From Fasciolopsis buskii (taxonomy: Eukaryota > Platyhelminthes > Trematoda > Plagiorchiida > Fasciolidae): a DNA stretch of 64,000 nt. The first letter of the stretch is position 1. Every line of letters starts with the position of its first letter. The stretch covers positions 80,329 through 144,328 of the forward strand of contig LUCM01005569.1 in NCBI GenBank assembly GCA_008360955.1. Reading direction: 5' to 3'. The translations under genes were made by a program, and so were the position numbers. Shown piece after piece: positions 37,401 to 50,900 of this stretch. Under the pieces are notes generated by a model. That model searched no databases, was not told the DNA's origin, and saw nothing but the letters and a program-made list of their open reading frames with translations.

Positions 37401-39728
37401 ACAAATTTAGTTCCTACTACTGGTCCATCACGTGACTATTGAATCCATAAAAGTTTGATCCGAATCTGCATAGAATTAGTAGCTTTCGTCCCGTGATGGG
37501 GATTCGATTGGTCGAGCACTGTCAATATTCAAAATAACTGGGAAAATTCTATGCACTAACTTGATTCGTGCTGGGAGTTTTCAACAATACGTAATAATCG
37601 AGCAGGAACTGAGTTTTCCTGCCTTGCACACTTTACCTTCTTTACTTCTCTGAAGACTGATAGGAAGAAGTATATTACTTTCAAGGGGAAAGGTTATCGA
37701 CAAGGAGATGGATGTTAAATGTGAGAAGTGAAATTCAGTGAAGGTATTCGAACCCGGTGTGTCAACGCGGAAAGCTTTGATTGTGGTTTTTGTCCGAAGG
37801 CAATTAGTTCGCATGACCGGAGTACAAGATGTGGGTGTTTCAGAAAAGTTAAGCGACGGAAGAGATTCTTTTTGCAGCTCCAAGATTTAGCTGACCATTA
37901 AAACCATGACAACACTGTTAAAACACCTTATCTCTGTTAGATTTTGCCAGCAGAGGAAATCGTTAGGGGCAACTACGACAAAAACCCAGAAAGAACGAAC
38001 TGTAGCCACAGGGTCACGGAGAATGGCTCTCAACAGGTGAGTGAACTCAAACATCATGTGAAGTGGAACAGATGGAAAGTGATTACCTGTGGCAAAATTT
38101 TATTTGCTACCATTAGGGTCAACCTTACGCGGGTGTTAGGAGTGAACTAAGAGAAGCGTATGCCTAATAATGAAATAAAAGCCGCGCATTTCAGTTAATA
38201 ACACTGATCAGGTAGGCACCATTGCGGAATTTGGAAGTGCATGACCCAGGGTCTGAACCGTCCCAAATGGGCTCACTTCCCTATTTCATTAGCCCAAGAC
38301 TGATTGCAAATGTCCACCTAAGAATATAATTAGCTGTCTTATTATAAACAAAAGCAGTATAAAGATCTGAGTGAATTAATATTGACATACTGATAAGGAA
38401 TGCACAAATGTTGTAGAATATGCTCGGAAGAGTCGCCGGGGGAGGGTCAGATGTAGCTGATTCCAACCGTCTTAGGTGTAGTCGGCTCCAAGCTGCATGA
38501 CCATTCACTGTCTGTAAGTTATAACTTCAAGCTGACGAAGATGATTCAACAGTAACAACAATGAACATACCCCTGTTTGGAGGAATCTCGTTATTCATAG
38601 AGACAGCAAATATTTGATGATTTCACTCTAATTTACCGAAGTTAGTTAAAAGTTTCTAATACAGCTTAGAGATTGCAGAGAATCGGGAAGTACCAAAAAG
38701 AATCCAAAGGAAATACAAACAAGTCGATGTGGATCTATGAAGTTGAAGTTATCTTTCGTTAGAATTAGCACTAATTTGACAACAGCAATGCACCATTATC
38801 ACGGGATAAGCTCAAGCTTATAACTCTCACAGAACGAAGAGTGAATGCTTTGAGACGAACCAAGTCTTTTAGCTATGAATTTGTCATTGGATGTTGGATG
38901 TAAATCTGACAGTCACTAAGCCGTAGACAGTGATCAGCTATTCCAGAGATCAAACAAACAAAGATCGTATTCCGAGGAATAAATGTTATCAGCTTGAAAA
39001 AAACAGCAATGACAATAAATGCTTGTTTGCAAGTAGATCATTTTGCCTAACGAATTTGCTCAGAATACACGAACATTTCTGATCATAATTTGTTTCCCTT
39101 TTGTTTGCAAATAACTGTTGGGTGGCCTGCTCGCCAGCATCGCCTATGCGACTGCGCCAGACGGTAGTGAGCTGAAAATAATTGGGTTCGATTTCTGCAT
39201 ACACTTAACTCACTTTGAATGCCTATAGATACCATGTCAATCGATCTGGGATCAGGATTCGCTTGGATTTGAGGGAGGAGAAAAACTTACGATCCACAAA
39301 TCTTTTTGCAGAATCGATACAAAATGTATGTCTGTTTTCAATGTTGACCTCAGCCGAATCTGATTCGATGCATACATAACATCACTGAGTTTTGGGTAAA
39401 CTGTGTCACATGAAAATCGATGTAAACGCACAAGTGATTAGAAGGGTGACAAAAACTCCTCTTTTTATGGATTTTCGGAACTGTGTTTTGCCAATCATTG
39501 AGGGAAACGGCAAGTAGCCAAAGACACTGTTTTGTGCGTACGTGCAAATATGATTAGAGAATTATAACGAGATGACAAAATGGAAATCATTTGTCTGAAA
39601 AACCTTATATCAAGAACTTAACAACGACGAGAAATAATGCTTGAAATGTTCACTTTTCATGCGATAGTAGTTGCTGTTTGAAATTTACGAAGACGATAAG
39701 GGTACACCTTATTCGCATAACCTGACAA
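34481..39728. other. No recognisable gene
   Basis: About 5 kb of A+T-rich sequence with no recognisable family. A short frame at 37951-38035 (+) is flanked by good splice signals on both sides (see findings). A lone B-box-like element (complement of 37743-37755) and a G+C-richer patch with a weak B-box match near 39120-39190 hint at further decayed SINEs but cannot be supported. Confidence 0.5.
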
Positions 39729-39760
39729 ATATATACATATACATATATGTATATATATAT
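39729..39760. repeat. TA/CATA low-complexity, partly palindromic repeat
   Basis: A 32-base run of alternating TA with interspersed C and G, containing the palindrome ATACATATATGTAT in its middle. It is a typical unstable simple repeat. Confidence 0.85.
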
Positions 39761-42626
39761 CAAAGCTTCTGTGATTTTGTTTTAATGCACTTCTTTAGGG
39801 TGGTCTAAGCAGTGGCACCGCAATGCTCTTTCATGTCGTCAAAAAGACTAAACAGCGGTCTATTTTTCGGCAAGAGACTTTCTGATCAAACGGAACACAA
39901 CAAGAACGTGTTAACGTTTATGGTTCTGACCATCCAGAAGGTGAATAGCTTAAAAAATATACGACCACATTTAGAATGGTGAGAGATCGTTGAACAAATA
40001 ACAGAAATTGGTGTGCAGCCACTTTCAAAACCTCCGGCTCATAATCTGGGCCGAACTGTCGCTTTTATCGCACCTCGTGTCAAGTAGACAAACGAAATTT
40101 AATTTGTGGAACTGTATATGACATTCAGACTGTGCGAAAGGGATAAGAAAGATCAGTGAAGAGGAATACCGGAAGGTATGTTTTTTCGTCAGTGAACGTG
40201 AAACCAGGAAGGAAGCTAGATATTATGTCCTCCAGGGCAGCGGCGACTCTGACAAACAGGAGACTGGAATGGCATGCAAGAGTGAAGTAGCCGTACTCGT
40301 GATATTACTTGTGAATGGCAGGCTAGATAAATACATTGTTTTGAGTAGCATTCTCTGTTGCTATTGATTCAAGAAAATCAACCCAATCTGCTTTCGGCTC
40401 TCTGTTCAAGATATCCGGGAGCATAAAACAACATAACGATTGGCAAAATTTATGAATCAAATGAGAAGCATTTGATTAGGTGCCGACCTCGTAAATTATT
40501 TTTCGATTTTAGATATGAAGATTATGGTAAAGGTTTGGTTGATTTGATTTGAGCATTTCTATTTATGAAGTTTCCCATGATAAAGGTTTTGCTACTGGAA
40601 TGTGAGAACGAAAATGTGCGTGCTAAGTTCACGTTTTATCTGCAACCACTAACTAATTTCGCGTCCTATCGGTGGAAAGCAGTGTTTGACCGTTTGAAAT
40701 TATGACCAATGGTTACACTCCTACCCAGGTGGAAACCCATGATGGAGGTAACTTCCCTGAATTGTTATACTAATGTTATCTTCTATACCTCTGAACCGGA
40801 TAATGATCACGATAAAGAAGTGGCAAAGTCTGGCGCCGTGCACCCGCATGCAAAGATTTTACCGAAATAAAATGAGATAATTATCTTTCCTCCATGGACG
40901 TTTGGAATTTGATTCCCACGCTGATTTCCAAGGAGAGCGATGCAATTGGCCAAATATCGGAGTCCCGAATGCTTCTGGATGGACAATGCGACTAGATGAC
41001 GTCAAATTGCCCTTACGAGTATACTACAAAGCGATTAACCAAAAAGATTTACTATTCGTCACATCGAAATGTTGGACGAAATCAGCGACTGCGTGAAGAG
41101 AGTAACCTCGTCATGGGGTGAACTTCTACTGTGCAGGCTAAAACGGTGACGCAGTAGTTGAAAGAACAATTGCAGGGTGGAACGTCATAGACAAAGCTAT
41201 GTCTACGTTTTTAGTTCTCAGCCTTTGTCATTCAGTATCACTCAAAAAAGAACAAACATCAATCAAAAGTAAAGAAATTCTGATTCCCACAGGTGGACAG
41301 CATGGGCTATACTGGACTCAGAACGGTTCTTATAGTACGTGCTTGCTCACAAAGGTCTAACGTGAAAGCATTTGTGTTTACTAGTTATATTTGTATTCAC
41401 TTTCCTGATAGATAATTGTGTATGAGGCCAAACAATGCATTCATAAAGTCATAAAAATCTGGGAAACATGGAAAACTGCATGAATAGCCGTGATCAGCCT
41501 TGAAAAATTATAGAGAAATTCATCTGCAACGAAATATGGACAAGTGGGAATGGGCATCAGGTAAAATGGTCTAGCCTTTATCAGCATTCAACCTTGAGAG
41601 TAAAAAAGCAAGTGAAACGGACGTGACTTCCCGATAAGTCTTCATGTTAGGAAGGCATAGGGTCACAGCAAATTTAGCTAATAGCCGGTGCCACACTTAG
41701 ACAGATGCAGCTCAGGCGGTCCGTTAGACTTATCTCACTATGACATGAAAATCAGGCCTATAACCTGAAATCGACCCAAAATAAAGGGTTTTGAAATCTT
41801 GTCAAGAAACAGCACCTGCAACACGTAGATTGTGAAGGTGAGCGCGGAAAATACACCAAGAAACACAACAGAGCTGTTTATAGTGGTGCACTACAGGATA
41901 GTCTCCAATTACACAGTTGCCAGTGTGACAATGCCACTAATTTACTGAACGAATGTACTTTAATAATTTGTTTTATGTTGATAAAAGTAGCAACACATGG
42001 GTAAGTAAGCAGTGGAACAGACTGCAGCGGAACTCCGTCCAGTTGCTGAGTGACTCGCTGACCACGCACTTCGCATCCTGACCAGAGGAAACATTGTGGA
42101 AAATCAACGTGTACTATCATGAAGATGGTTCAAATTAAGTACACTAGAATACCTCACAATTGTGGGCGACTATGGCCACGACAAATAACAGTACAAAATC
42201 TGAAGTCAGTCAAACAGCACGAAGGCAGTGGACTCAACGACGGCTCTGAGATAAGTCACATTGGGCTTCAAAAGCCAGATAGATATACGACCGAAACGGA
42301 CCAATTAGAATAGACAGAGACAAAGAGAGCAGCAGAGCGTTCACAAAGCCTCCGGTGGGAGGTGATGGAACTGCAGCGGGGGTTAGGCACATGAACAATC
42401 GAGGTCTATCACAAAGAAAGACCACTGGGCCCGACAATCAGATGAGGGGGCTTGCACACTACAACGACTGAGTATGATCAGGGAAGGCATGACCGAATAA
42501 CAACACAAAGAAGGCAGGCGTTTTTTCGCGTCCTGTGACTATCTGTGCCACAATTCTGTCATCGATATTTCGTTGAATTCTTGTCGGATATTTGGCTCGA
42601 TTATGGTCTCCGTTCGCCGCAAAACC
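39761..42626. other. No recognisable gene
   Basis: A+T-rich, stop-dense sequence. The plus-strand frame at 40902-41096 and the minus-strand frames at 41878-42120 and 42234-42437 show no family motif. The patch 42320-42440 is G+C-richer than its surroundings but was not identified. Confidence 0.5.
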
Positions 42627-42664
42627 NNNNNNNNNNNNNNNNNNNNNNNNNNNNNNNNNNNNNN
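42627..42664. other. Assembly gap (38 N)
   Basis: Thirty-eight consecutive N bases. The non-round length suggests an estimated or partly closed gap rather than a default-size placeholder. The open frame 42545-42772 only appears continuous because N codons are read as unknown residues. Confidence 0.98.
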
Positions 42665-45600
42665 GTACCCTCTAGAATCAATGTCTATAGGAACTCCACT
42701 GTTCCATATTTAGCACGCATTTTGACAAGTCGTGACCGTGTTTTAGTCAATCTCCGGAACAACCTATCATAATGCGCCCTGATGATTCTTCGATGGGTTT
42801 TTATTTTCTTTTCATATTTTTACAAACTGATGAGTATGCTCCTTTTTCCTATTATTTATTCCCACTTTTTTGACTGAAATGCAGCATTATTTTTCTACGC
42901 AAAATCCTATACAATGCAATAGAATACAATATATACGATGAAATACAATACAATGCAAACTTGATTAAGACGATCATATAAACTGTCTGAACAGCGTGAA
43001 GGGGGTCATGACATAAGGAGCTGGCGTGCATGACAAATGTCCATAGGATGGTGGTTTTCAAGATCAACGTGGAAAATCCTTATCCAAACCGTAGACACGA
43101 TTGAATTCGACAGTGAATCGCAGATGTCCTCGTAACCTCTGACGGAGACGGTACTACGAGAGCACAGAATCGAGGTGTGAACACAGTGATTAAACAGAAG
43201 TGCGGAAATTACGAAAAGAACAACCTAAGCAACCGGCTCAAGTCATGAAATGTAACAAATATAAATAGAAGAGGCATGGGGAAGAACATGGGCGAGGGAA
43301 ACGTGATTACTCGACTGAGTGGGAATTTTGATCAAATTAATCTGAAACTTCACAACCAAACAACTGATAACGTAGGTAGCTGGACAAGTAGAAGATAGCC
43401 CAGATCAAACCGAAAAGCCATATGTATGGTCAGTGGGCGGTAATGATGATAAACTCCCCAATTCCACATTTAGTATGCTGTTTTTGAATGTGATTCACCA
43501 CCAATTCGATATTGACAAATATTCTGATTCTCTTATTCTATCCTGGATTCTTCAATCTGATAAACAAAACCTTGAACCAACTAAATAACTGGCTTAGATG
43601 CAAGTGGTTTTTGTCACTCCTGCTATCAGTTTCGCATTTGTGAATGTATTGGATTGGCACAAATCAATAGGGTTCCATCAAATGAAGAAACCTTGAGAAC
43701 TAGCAGACCAAAAAGACAAAATATTCTGAGAAGTTTGGACACAGAATAAGTGTATGTAGTTATGCCAGTTTTTACTGACAGTTTCTAATAAATCTGCTTG
43801 GGATGGTATAATGATATTTAAAAGAAAGTGGCTGCGTAGACAGCGGTATAATAAACCACTAGTTAAGAAAGGATTTTGCAGACCATTAGTTATTGTAGCT
43901 CTAAATGATGTTGAACCAAATAAATTTAATTTTAAAACGGACGTACCGTCGACGGATTTAACAACAAAGCAAGAAGAGCATGATGCGCAGAATGAGTGAA
44001 TGGACTTGGCCGGATAAAGCAATAGCATGGGATAGACGAAGTGAGGACTTGACAATAGATTAACGCAATCCTTCTCTAGTTCGCCTACAATGAAACACAG
44101 GCCAGTGGAACGTGCCGTCAGGAAATAAGAAAACCAGTGCAGGTATCCGACTTGGGTGGATTAACTAGATAAAACTTTAAACTACGAAAAATCGAAATTC
44201 CATTTACGCAACGCCCACCCAAAGATCGATACCGCCTGCTAGAAGTAAGCCGGAGACATTCGGGTAACGTGAAATTAAGGTGGACGCGGCCCATGAACCC
44301 CTAGCGTTTGGCGTACTAGTGCTTCAATGACTCGTTTTCAGAAGCACGTCCCACCGATAGGTTTTCTCTTCTGCATTAAACTTGACAAATAGATTCACTG
44401 CAAAATAGCCGAAGATTTGCCTGACATTTTCAAAATATTTCCTTTGACTTTTGGTCTGTGAAAGGACACTAATTAAATTACTCTGTTACTTAGATGTTAA
44501 AATCGGCTACAGTGATTTAAAAATTTGGAGATTTATACCGGAATTTACGATTTACTATGAAAAGCCTGTCAGAACAGCAAGGAAGAATATTTTCTGATGG
44601 TACATCAGCAGATAAACTTTCAATGTAAGTTTTCCTTATAAAAATGGTTATTGACTGTCAGACCGTATGATTTGCAAGACTGCACAAAAATGCCTTATCC
44701 AGTACATCAGGGGAAACCATTTGGGGATCTCTTGACAACTTAGGTCAGTTTCTTGCACCAAAGACGGACTTTCCTGGTTACTTGGACGGTGGGGACGGCA
44801 TGCCACTTCGGTAACTCCATCCAAGTTTAAGTGCTAACTCTGATATTGTCTCGGATGCTAGTTGGATTTTCAGATGGGGCCAATTCTTTGCTTAACTCAG
44901 TTTACTGTTTGCTATCCAGATTCTTATTTTGTTTGCATGACAAACTGTATTTGAGGCAGGTATCAAAGTAAAACGTAAAAAGCAGCGCTCAAGTTCGTTC
45001 GCAGCTTGCAGGTGAAAAACCTAGTGAAAAAAAAACGAACGACGTACAGCCTGTGTATAATTTGTTGGTACCACGGAAAGCTGCCTAACTTTTAGCTACC
45101 ATATGTCTGTTCTGCCGGCATTTCTCACCTGTTCGCGGCAGGCATGCGGTAATAACCGACCCGACCATTTGTTGACAAGTAGCGTGCAAGCACGAGTTCA
45201 ATGTTCCTGTTCGTCACTTTCACTACTGTCAGCTAAAGGATAGCGTGAACAATTTAAAAATTCTTTTCTGCTGTGGTTTCGAACGGTGATATGGTCTAAA
45301 ATAAATTAGAACTTAAATGTTCCTAGTATCGGCCAGTATTCTCAATAAATATGGAGCCAGATAATTTTGGTGAAGTTAGACCAATCACACTTGGGTTTTT
45401 CAGATTAGAGTAATTATAATTTCGGCGTAATGTTTGTTCTCCGCTGACGACACGGTAAAATCGGGTAAATTAATGGTCTGCTTTCTCAGAGGCGGACTCA
45501 TTATACCCAGTTTGCTCAGATTTCTGTTTGGCACAATCATCCCAAAAAGGATGCGCATACATATACTCAAAAAGGGCCATTATTGCTCTGAAGACGTAAC

Positions 45601-47142
45601 TAGTAAAAACATATTAGTAGGAATACTAACGCGTATGGTTATTCCGGCATAATGAAACATGCAGGATTTTGTATAAACCCGTTTCTTTAGACTCCATGCT
45701 TGGCGGACATTTGAAATAAGATAATGTTTTTCAGTCACCTTGCCTGTTGATTGTTTACACTTGCTCTTTTCAGAAAACACTTCAGTTTGCGCCAGCTGAC
45801 TACTTTCTGCTAAAAGCAATGGATTCAATTATTTGACCAGTTTAGCTGGTCGAGCTGCACGTGAAATGACGAAAACAGAAGAAAGATTCATTTTCGGGTA
45901 ATTATATCAGATTTGGTACTTAGGGCAAGTAAATTACTATAGAGTAGTTGCATGATTCCCTGAGTTAGTGTGCACGCGATTTTCCATACTCTGACAAGCC
46001 AAAGTTGCTGTTTCTCCTAATACTAGTATGAACTAAAACGGTGTATACAGTACTGGGTTAAATGAGGAGATAATGTGAATATCTGGAACTGTGAAAAGAA
46101 CCACTGTGCAGAACAGGGACCGGAAATCCGCAGGTGGGACGTTAAACAGAGGTTTGGTACGATCATATAACCAACAGTGGCTAAGTGGGATTATTTTGCC
46201 TTAACGAGCCTTAGGAAATGATTTGTTTGTGTTTAAGTCTTCATTATTTTCAATCTGCTTTATCCTTTAGTGCGTAAAAAGGCCATCTGGAGTGGTTTGA
46301 TCAAATCTACCTATTATCCATTACTAACAAAATTATGTATCCATGCTTCATTGAAAGTTCCAGTCGTTCCCTGACGAGAACCGACGGATGTATTGTGATG
46401 TTATTTTGAGGAACAGTTTATCATATTTTCATTAGCGTTTGTGCAGTGAGATTATGTAAACTAATATGAATGATATCAGTGGAATTACTGCAACGACCAA
46501 AATTTACGTCACTGGATAATAGAGACATTTGGTTTAGCTAAAATCTTGTCCATGAGCTTTGGAAAAAATACCCTATTAGAGACCCAAAGTTTATCTCGAA
46601 ACGGAATTTCAGTGAAACTGTTTTCCTCCAGGTTGTGATCGCCGAATTTCAGATTTATATCACGAGCACTTAGACCATAGTCAATGTGAAAACGTTAACG
46701 CGATTCTGACTATAAGTGCCATCTTCCAACCACTAGTGAAACGTTTGCAGACCAACTATCAAAATCAGTTATAGGAGCATCACGGTAACCAGCGGCCTAT
46801 ACTAAGACGAACGTCAACATTTAAATCAGTTTACACACCTCTTTCTTCCCAAGTGGGTGTGATCGCTCCCTCGCTGTGCTGGTTAGCATATTTTGGCCAA
46901 CGAATCAGTCCCGGATATTCGATTTCCTGTTCCAATCCGGGTGCGTTTTAATACCTGTTTGGTTCTTATTCTAAAGAACGGACAGTTTGTCTTACCTGTT
47001 TTACGTCGAAGGAAGATGATTCTTGAAAGAATGCGTTCGTCCGAAACACCCGCTTCTCTATACGGTTCGCCGCCGTTTGACTCCGTAATATTTCACGGGA
47101 GGCTGGGCTACTACCCTTTTTAGTTCCATGTAAACGTCACCA
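42665..47142. other. No recognisable gene
   Basis: A+T-rich sequence with a low-complexity patch at 42909-42960. Short plus-strand frames at 42665-42772 and 43811-43999 have a charged, LINE-ORF1-like look (the second ends with STDLTTKQEEHDAQ) but are too short to support. Frames at 45434-45652 and 46893-47123 (+) show no motif. Confidence 0.45.
42909..42960. repeat. Imperfect AATACA-type low-complexity repeat
   Basis: Repeated variants of ATACAATGCAA (42909-42919 and again 42948-42958) with AATACAAT units between them, in a purine-rich 52-base block. Confidence 0.7.
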
Positions 47143-47907
47143 TTATATGAGAAGCCATAAGAATTTCTTACAGTTGTCAGATAATTTTGCAACTTCACAA
47201 CGTAGGACTAAACCTTCCAAGCCGCCGGAGTGAAAGATTTGTGTCATTATGGTCCTACTTAATGAACAACGCTTTTGTTGTACATATCCCCCTGAAGTGA
47301 TCAGGCACTTGGGACCAAGAAAGCTCTTCATTTAATATCACTGTAATTCAGCTATTGCCAAGGAAAATATTCTGACTTTGCAGGCGGCATTTTTTAAACT
47401 AAGAAAATGGCACACCGTTTTGCCAAATAAATACAGATTCTCGTCATCCAAATGTAGAGAAATCTTTGGCGCTGTCATTGGCTAGTGACAAATGTTCGGG
47501 TTTAAGAATCTCCACAATCCACTGCTCCTTATAATAGGCTGATTTGCTCACGTAGAATACTGGTCTAGGTTCTATGCTAGTATTTGCTCTTTTGGTAATC
47601 CGTAGAGTAAAAGCAGTTGAGATCCCCGCCATTCAGTTCTATTACTCACTGTACTGAAGATAAAGTTTTCCGTTCTTATTTTCACGAATTTTCTTGCCTT
47701 TTTTAGTTTTGCCGTTCTCATCAGACGAGGGTGAATCCACAATCGTAAGTCAAACAGTTCCAGTTGTTTGTAATCGATTTGTTTAGGTAAAACAAATTTC
47801 CTTATTTTTTTTCTGCAAATCGACGGGCCACTTGTGCACACTGTTTCCGACCAGTTCTTCAGGTTTTCTGTAACAAGTCTTTTCCCCACAATTATTTCCG
47901 CACACAA
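47143..47907 (-). mobile_element. Possible LINE ORF1-end and endonuclease N-terminus fossil
   Basis: Three overlapping minus-strand frames in the order expected for a CR1/Jockey-like LINE. 47907-47572 (111 codons, basic) contains DLRLWIHPRLMRTAKLKKA, resembling the '(I/V)..DLT..ER...' tail of LINE RNA-binding proteins, then RTEWRGSQLLLLYG, resembling the start of the endonuclease ('LLYTNARS'). 47632-47444 contains FYVSKSAYYKEQWIVEILKP, fitting 'NARSL..K...L......P'. 47331-47143 contains HSGGLEGLVLRCEVAKL, fitting the strand before 'YRPP'. Each match alone is weak; their order and shared strand are the argument. No catalytic residues can be claimed. Confidence 0.3.
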
Positions 47908-50900
47908 TATGCTATTTTAATTCACAATCGTGTTTTTACAAACGTCAGGTTTCAGTTAGTAAGACAAAGAAACTACTGTGCACATTTATCCGTTCAGTGC
48001 GAATGACAGCCACATACAAATTAGACCTCTCTACCCAAAAGCGTGCACTAAACCGCCCGATTTGTTAAATGGTATTTCCGAGTGTGCATACAAAATCGTG
48101 TTTTTAGACTTATCACCATAAAATGGCCGAGTAACAAATTACGAAATAACTTGTTCATGAATATTCACCGTGATATTTTAAATAATATAGTTTTAATAAG
48201 ACAGCGTCGTTTGTAGATGCAAGCGGCAAAATTTCGACCACCGTTGGTAGTCTTTCTCAAGGCAAGTTTTACAATCACCGTGATAGCCTTACATATTTCA
48301 GCAAAGCACTTTTTAATTCACAGTGCATTATCAATTATGTGATGGTAAACGTGCAAGCTTTAGACAGATCGATTCATGATTGATTATTCTAACTGAGATA
48401 AAATCTGATCTGATAAATTACAAATATTTCACGGCTATGATTCGAAATTGGTGGGTATTTTGACAAAATCAGTTGGCAGACCATGGGGTGCAAGATGATA
48501 TGAAATCATAGCCTAATAGTGTTGCAATTATCCCGTCTCACTGTGCTTCCATCACCGAATGACGTGCACTGAATTAACGTTTAGCGCACGCATCGTCGCA
48601 CGCATCATCGTTCGCTGTCAGACTTGCCTCTTTGGACTTAAAATTTGGCTGAAACACTAACTGATGGGTGATCTCCACAACTTCGTGCGACAAATTTATT
48701 CATTCGAGTGTAAGACAATAATCATTGTTGAGTACACGTAAAATAGAGATAATGAATTTCAGTTCATGAAAGGGCTCGAATAACGGATGTTCATTACACA
48801 CACTTATCACCAGACGCTCAGCATCACCTGACGGAAATTGCAAGTCGCCGTCGAAGGGGTACACGAAAGAAAAAGTTAAGCTCAAATGAAGAAGAATAAA
48901 AAATGCACGAAAAATCGTGTCTACAAATCTGTTTCGGGACATATTTAATGAAATATGGTTCTCATATATGTACTTGGATAACCAAGGGCTACTTAACGTT
49001 ACTCTTTTGGGGATACCTTGATTGTTGGCAGTTTCAGTCATTTAAAACAATTACTGCCTTTAGGATTTTCGTTCAAATTGCAAATCCATGCCAACTCGTA
49101 AACCAACCCTTAATGGTCTAAAGAACCGTGAGCTATTTTTGCAGTTTTGCTACGCAGATGTACTGTTTAGCCAGTTCCTACTTGCTTCTCCCAAATTGGC
49201 AGTCAGTGAAATTTGACCAACCGACTTCAACGAGGTAACTTCTGTTTGACAATCGACATTAAGTTCCCTACCTTAAAGTTAGTGTTCCATATGACCAAGC
49301 CCTCAAACGTGTTGCCGAAGTCTTTTGGTCCCGATATATAACAGATACAATAAACCGAACTTCATTTAGTTCGGAACGCATTAAGAGGCATGTAGATTAG
49401 TGAACAAAGCAAAAGAAAATTTAAATTTTACGGGTTCAATTTGGTTTTCATTGGCTTGACAACTTAAGGGGATGAAAAAATAAATGTAAAATGTTCACCA
49501 TCTCACGATTGCCGCTCCGATTCGGGCATCACGGGCCGAATGTGAACGAGTTTGTTCAGCGAAAGCAGCCGATACATAGACAAAATCATCAGCGATAGCA
49601 CAATACATGCTGCTAGACTGTTTGCTTCCTGAAGGCATTGCTTTCTATTAGATCCTTTTGCGGAAAATACTCATTCTTAACAGTTAATCGCTTCTACGGC
49701 ACAAACTTGAGATAGGCTGCTACCGGGACTCAGTCCTTGAAAGCAAAATGCTTTGGAGGGGGAATACTATCACTGTTACTGAATATTCCCATCATGAGAA
49801 CGAATAGGTCAGAAGTCCTATACGAAGGCAAATGTGATTGCATGTGAAAGATAAGCAATTACGCAAGATTTAACGCGTCAAATAAGCGTAATTGGGTGTT
49901 CATGAAAATATTTTCAGTGTTCTGGGCTGATAGCCCTTTCCTGTTTCGCTATTTACTAGGTCGGTCATAAAGCTGGCTAGCAGCCATTATGATGCCGGAC
50001 TGCGATCATTCCAAACCACCGGATTTGTTGCCGGAATAAAGTGAAAACATACCACTGTTGTAATACCTGGTTTATTATTTTAATTGTAAAACTAATCACT
50101 AGTAAAAGTAAATCATAAATCTTCCCATGTAACTTAAAGCCCACCGTAAGCTTGAATCGCGCGACCAAACTAAAAGTAATGTGCTCAATGAAATAGGTTG
50201 CGAGGGCGACCGAATAGCTCAAAAGGATACAATTTTGTGGTTGATTCCCTAACAAAGTATTACAAATTTTGGCTGTATAATGTGAGTTCGGATGGACTGT
50301 CAAGCTTGTTGGGAATAACACCGACTGTTTTTCAGGCTAGTGCTGTTGGGAAAATGGCAGTCGCTGTAGTAAGGAAACGCAACAAGTCGTGGGCTTGGAT
50401 TTTCGAGGAAACCAATACGGAAACGTGAACAAAAGGAAGCCAAATAAAATGGAAACGCAGGCAGCTAATGGGACAATAGAAAGTCACTCACTGCTGGCGC
50501 AGACATTTGACATCATCTAACTGACGACCTGCTAGACTAACCTTTAATTTATTGCTCTTATTCACCAAATTTGACAGATAAATTTGCAGATTTTCAAAAT
50601 GAATTTCTATTCAAACACTTTTTCTTCAGTCTAAATCCCTTTGCAATTAGGTAGGGAATTAATAAACTCGTAGATCAAACTGCAAAGAACGAAAGTCAAA
50701 AAGAAGATCTTTCGCTTGATATCTTGCCTATTTAATCCTCGTTTCCGAGTTGCATCTAATGCGGCAGCTGCAATTGTGAATCCAAGTTGACTAGATTTTA
50801 CAGTTGACACCATTTCTGCTTGATGATTTAGTCCACAAATATTAGCTGTCATGAATAAACTGATGGTGGACTGACGCATGCGTTAATCAATGCTGTGTAC

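Noticed and set aside
37743..37755. B box of a minus-strand SINE (reads GGGTTCGAATACC)
   Set aside because: No A box at the right distance and no recognisable body or tail.
39120..39190. SINE head in a G+C-richer patch
   Set aside because: Only a weak B-box match (GGTTCGATTTC), with boxes too far apart.
42665..42680. Vector or polylinker sequence beside the gap (GTACCCTCTAGA)
   Set aside because: It contains partial KpnI- and XbaI-like strings but no further polylinker sequence follows; likely coincidence.
48585..48608. Tandem repeat array (CGCACGCATCGT-like, two copies)
   Set aside because: Only two imperfect 12-base units; no array.
48700..49041. LINE endonuclease fragment or signal-peptide exon on the minus strand
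   Set aside because: Hydrophobic run followed by VYPFDGDLQFPSGD is only loosely like the 'YRPP' block, and no neighbouring block supports it.
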